Positions 61,275-64,000 of a DNA stretch of 64,000 nucleotides are shown piece after piece. Each line of letters opens with the position of its first letter. The stretch's first letter is position 1. Source of the DNA: Epichloe hybrida (Eukaryota > Ascomycota > Sordariomycetes > Hypocreales > Clavicipitaceae); assembly GCA_019022495.1 (NCBI GenBank), contig JAFEKR010000025.1, positions 620,001 to 684,000 on the forward strand, written 5' to 3'. The position numbers and the translations under genes are program-made. The notes below the pieces were generated by a model, which was not told the origin of the DNA, did not search any database, and was given only the letters and a program-made list of their open reading frames with translations.

Positions 61275-61998
61275 TGTCTTTCATTGGCAGCTTGCGATGT
61301 GGTGGCCAAAACTAGGTGGGATTAGCTAATGGTCTTGTTCAGAGTGAACTGACAGATGATAGATAATAGTCGTTCATATGTCTGTTGTTTTCCTTAAAAC
61401 GAAGGCTTATTCCAGCAGAGTATTTCCTCCCATCTGTTTCTTCGTTAGACGTAGATTTTAACGGATGAGAGGAGACGGTGCTGTGAGGTGAACTGTGCTG
61501 AGGAAACAAGCGATGCGAAGGTCAATGGCAAAGACTGACGTCCGCTGAGAACGCGACTCCCCTCCTCCAAATGCCTCGCAAGTTAATGTCCATCAGAGTT
61601 GTTGTGAGCCTGGCGTTGCAAAGGGATAAGAAGAGCTCAAAATTGCTTACCTTGTTTTCTTTGCACCCTAGTACAGCGACTGGCACACTGTAAGGCATGC
61701 TATCTAACCACTGGACTCATGTTTAGCGGAGTGAAAGTCATGTAAGCCCAGTCTATTGAGTGTGAGCTTAGAGTGTTTCAGCCTTCGTTTCCGTGTTGTT
61801 ACCGTTTTAATGCATATTGTTTTTGACGTGGCCACGCTAGCTAAATAACTAATTAAATATCATTCTGAAATGCTAGCAGCACAAACCGAACAGGATCCCT
61901 ATATATTCAAAGAGCTTTCTCAACAAGGCATAACAAAAGCGCCACCCTTCAATTGCTTCGGACGATCCGCCTGGTAACAAGAAATTTCCAAAGAAGGG
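61275..61998. promoter_or_regulatory. Divergent promoter region between the carrier and metallo-hydrolase genes
   Basis: 724 bp between two start codons. A short segment near 61655-61725 looks tRNA-like on the minus strand but does not fold properly (see rejected items). TATATATTC near 61909 lies about 90 bp upstream of the + strand start and could be its TATA element. Confidence 0.4.
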
Positions 61999-62856
61999 AT
62001 GAACATCCCACTTATTACCCTCCCCGAGGTTCAGCGGCTCAGCCCGCTATGCATCCGCATTCTGGGGAACAATCCAGGTAAATTCACTTTACAGGGAACG
62101 AATACCTACCTGGTCGGCTCGGGCAACCGGAGAATTCTCATCGACACAGGAGAAGGGAGGCCGGGCTGGGTCTCGTCACTGAAGACAACTTTGGCAGAGG
62201 AGAAGGCAACAGTGGGGATTGCCCTCATTTCCCACTGGCATCACGATCACACCGGTGGCATTGCTGATTTACTGACAGTAGCTCCTGGGGCCGTTGTCTA
62301 CAAAAATGAACCAGAAGCTGGACAGCTTGGAATCTCTGACGGACAGAAGTTTTCAGCTGATGGGGTAACATTAACCGCGGTGCACACCCCAGGGCATACA
62401 AAAGATCATATGGTTTTTGTTCTAGCGGAAGAAGACGCTATGTTTACAGCTGACAATATTCTTGGCCATGGCACCGCTGTATTCGAAAATTTATCAGCGT
62501 ATCTTCAAAGTCTTGACAAAATGCGAGGCCTGTTTTCAGGCAAAGCCTACCCTGGCCACGGACCCGTACTTGAAGATGGTCCAGGGAAAATTGCCGAGTA
62601 CGTTGAGCATCGACAGTTACGAATAGAACAAGTCTTGCAGACAATGAGAGCTTCAAATGGCTCGCGCTCGAAAGGAGATGAGTGGTCTGTGATGGAGATT
62701 GTCGAAATCATATACCACGATGTTCCCGCCGAGCTGCACCAAGCGGCTGGCATAGGTGTCTTACAGATCCTGGAGAAGTTGAGTCGAGACGGCTTGGTAA
62801 CTAAAGAAGCTGATCGAAATCGTTGGCACTTGACTAGAGACAGGACAACTCTATAA
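61999..62856 (+). CDS. LACTB2-like metallo-beta-lactamase-fold hydrolase
   Basis: A 285-residue intronless protein with a full metallo-beta-lactamase metal-site set: HWHHDHTGG (HxHxDH), HTPGHTKDH, the Asp in FTADNILGHG and the His in AYPGHGPV. A C-terminal winged-helix-like extension (HQAAGIGVLQILEKLSRDGL) is typical of LACTB2. Animal LACTB2 is an endoribonuclease. In fungi close relatives also act as standalone thioesterases releasing aromatic polyketides from non-reducing synthases. No polyketide synthase lies in the window, so the sequence alone does not decide between the two. The N-terminus MNIPLITLPEVQRLSPLCIR has no obvious targeting signal. Confidence 0.88.
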   Translation: MNIPLITLPEVQRLSPLCIRILGNNPGKFTLQGTNTYLVGSGNRRILIDTGEGRPGWVSSLKTTLAEEKATVGIALISHWHHDHTGGIADLLTVAPGAVVYKNEPEAGQLGISDGQKFSADGVTLTAVHTPGHTKDHMVFVLAEEDAMFTADNILGHGTAVFENLSAYLQSLDKMRGLFSGKAYPGHGPVLEDGPGKIAEYVEHRQLRIEQVLQTMRASNGSRSKGDEWSVMEIVEIIYHDVPAELHQAAGIGVLQILEKLSRDGLVTKEADRNRWHLTRDRTTL

Positions 62857-64000
62857 AGGCCATCAACGTGATTTGTTAGTGCAGGCAGGCACTTTTCTTT
62901 TCGTTTTGCCGCTTCCCCCCCCTTTTTTCTTTAAGGGAAATAGCAAGAGATGACGACACGATATATACGAGACGTTACCTGTCATGGTAATTGCACATAA
63001 GTGATGCCTTCTGCATACAACTATGATATTATATTCCATTCTTGTTGACACTCGCGGCGCTGGTTTTCCTTCACCAAAGTCTCCATACACACAGTCGATT
63101 GCTGAAATGGCTAGACACATCAAAGACATATTATTGATTAGCTTCACCGAATTTCAAGGAACTCGTATACACACAATTCAGCATATGAATAAGAGACGAA
63201 ATCGTGTATTTCGCGACTGCGATAGACTAATAGCTCAGATCGGCTCTTTTCGGCTAGTTCCTGAGTCAAGCCCCTATCCCGTCATTTGAAAGTATGACGT
63301 GATACGTATCGTAACGCGTGATATAAGTTGTGACTTGGAGTGAGCGTCTCGTAGTCTGAACATTTCGCGTGGGTAGGTGTTCTGGAGGTTAAAGGGTTAA
63401 ACGCCATGGTTTCACAGAAAGAACTCGTCAAGGAACTGATGACATCAAACAGAGCTAGAATCACGGACAGAACAGAGGTTTCAGTTTAGTGGTTGTTATT
63501 ATTTAATTAGACGTCTTCGATGTCCGAAAGAAACCACCATCCTTAACATAGCGAATATAGTGTCTGCATCTTGAACAATGTTCGGATAATTTCTGGCTCC
63601 TTGAACCCAATGTGAGCTCCGGCCGCAATTTAATCACGATCTCCTTATCAGGTACATGCTTCTTTTCCAGTATGCAGAACCTCACCATCAATGTCCCCTC
63701 TATTCTGAGATTGTTTAGGATAGCTCTGTAAAAACTTAATAAACATTTGTTTTCCATCGGCGGGTCATATTGTGCACAAACTGATTACCCAGCCGGAAGG
63801 AATGTGAACAACGCGCGGTCTGACACAGACTAAAATAGTCATTGATTGATTGATTGTCAGGTCATATCTATCACTGCAGTCCCTGCTATTCGTATGTTAA
63901 TTGTCACACTGGCTGGGTATCGCCAGCAATCCTCATGTCTTTCTATCATCAGATGAGCACCAAAAATTTATAAAGGTCAATATGATTGATTGTGAATATT
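62857..64000. other. Right-edge region without an identified gene
   Basis: 1.1 kb with small ORFs on both strands and no recognised family. A four-fold TTGA repeat (ATTGATTGATTGATTG, about 63843) is the only pattern. An 84-codon minus-strand ORF (63503-63757) ending in a Cys/His-containing segment is noted under rejected items. A gene may begin beyond the window. Confidence 0.4.

Noticed and set aside
61650..61730. tRNA gene on the minus strand (CCAGTGGTTAGATAGCATGCC)
   Set aside because: A D-arm-like and anticodon-arm-like text is present but no TTCGA loop and no acceptor stem pair; at best a decayed tRNA.
63503..63757. 84-codon minus-strand ORF with CSRCRHYIRYVKDG
   Set aside because: Composition is protein-like but no family is recognised and no further exon could be joined; left unannotated.

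Overview
The window is a piece of a filamentous ascomycete (Pezizomycotina-type) chromosome. Genes carry several short introns (about 50-140 nt) with GT..AG ends and CTAAC/TGAC-like branch sites. The gene set is fungal: Atg4, Emg1/Nep1, Rsc1/2, an SPX-RING protein, a divergent H2A/H2B pair with an H2A SQEL tail, Kgd2 and a fungal-type cystathionine gamma-synthase. The first 28 kb look like DNA mutated by repeat-induced point mutation (RIP). I cannot name the species.

Two compartments meet near 28.2 kb. Positions 1 to about 28,209 are an AT-rich nest of dead transposable elements without a believable host gene. Layers can be read from target-site duplications (TSDs). A mariner-like core (21136-23343) is flanked by two mirror-image arms built of 12-bp and 9-bp tandem repeats (6651-7117 plus 20776-21135 on the left, 23344-24676 on the right), a Foldback-like architecture. 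A Gypsy element (7118-20775, TSD CAATT) split the left arm, and a Copia element (10344-17401, TSD ACTTC) then split the Gypsy element. Further left, a direct repeat longer than 2.1 kb carries three insertions: a 172-bp solo LTR (TSD TATTT), a tandem array of tiny LTR elements with 67-bp LTRs and tRNA-like interiors (3763-4858, TSD GAAGT) and a 751-bp retroposon (13-bp TSD). To the right lie a 121-bp MITE inside the mariner TIR, an inverted relative of it, and a MULE (24922-27851, 9-bp TSD GTGTCTGTC).

From about 28.2 kb the sequence is balanced in base composition and gene-dense. In order: a spastin/Sap1-type AAA ATPase (+), mitochondrial ribosomal protein uS17m (-), Emg1/Nep1 (+), an unrecognised 525-aa protein (+), cystathionine gamma-synthase (+), an SPX-RING protein with a CaaX end (-), a Jjj1-type J-protein with a damaged or unresolved tail (+), Atg4 (-), an R3H/G-patch Sqs1-like protein (+), histone H2B (-), histone H2A (+), Kgd2 (+), two deletion-scarred gene relics pointing at each other (a membrane protein and an OTU1 deubiquitinase), Rsc1/2 (+), a mitochondrial carrier (-) and a LACTB2-like metallo-beta-lactamase (+).

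These are mostly housekeeping genes: ribosome biogenesis (Emg1, Jjj1, Sqs1, uS17m), chromatin (H2A, H2B, Rsc1/2), mitochondrial metabolism (Kgd2, carrier), sulfur amino acid synthesis, phosphate sensing and autophagy. There are no operons; neighbours are arranged as divergent or convergent pairs. Exon joins below were made by eye from splice signals, reading frame and family knowledge.
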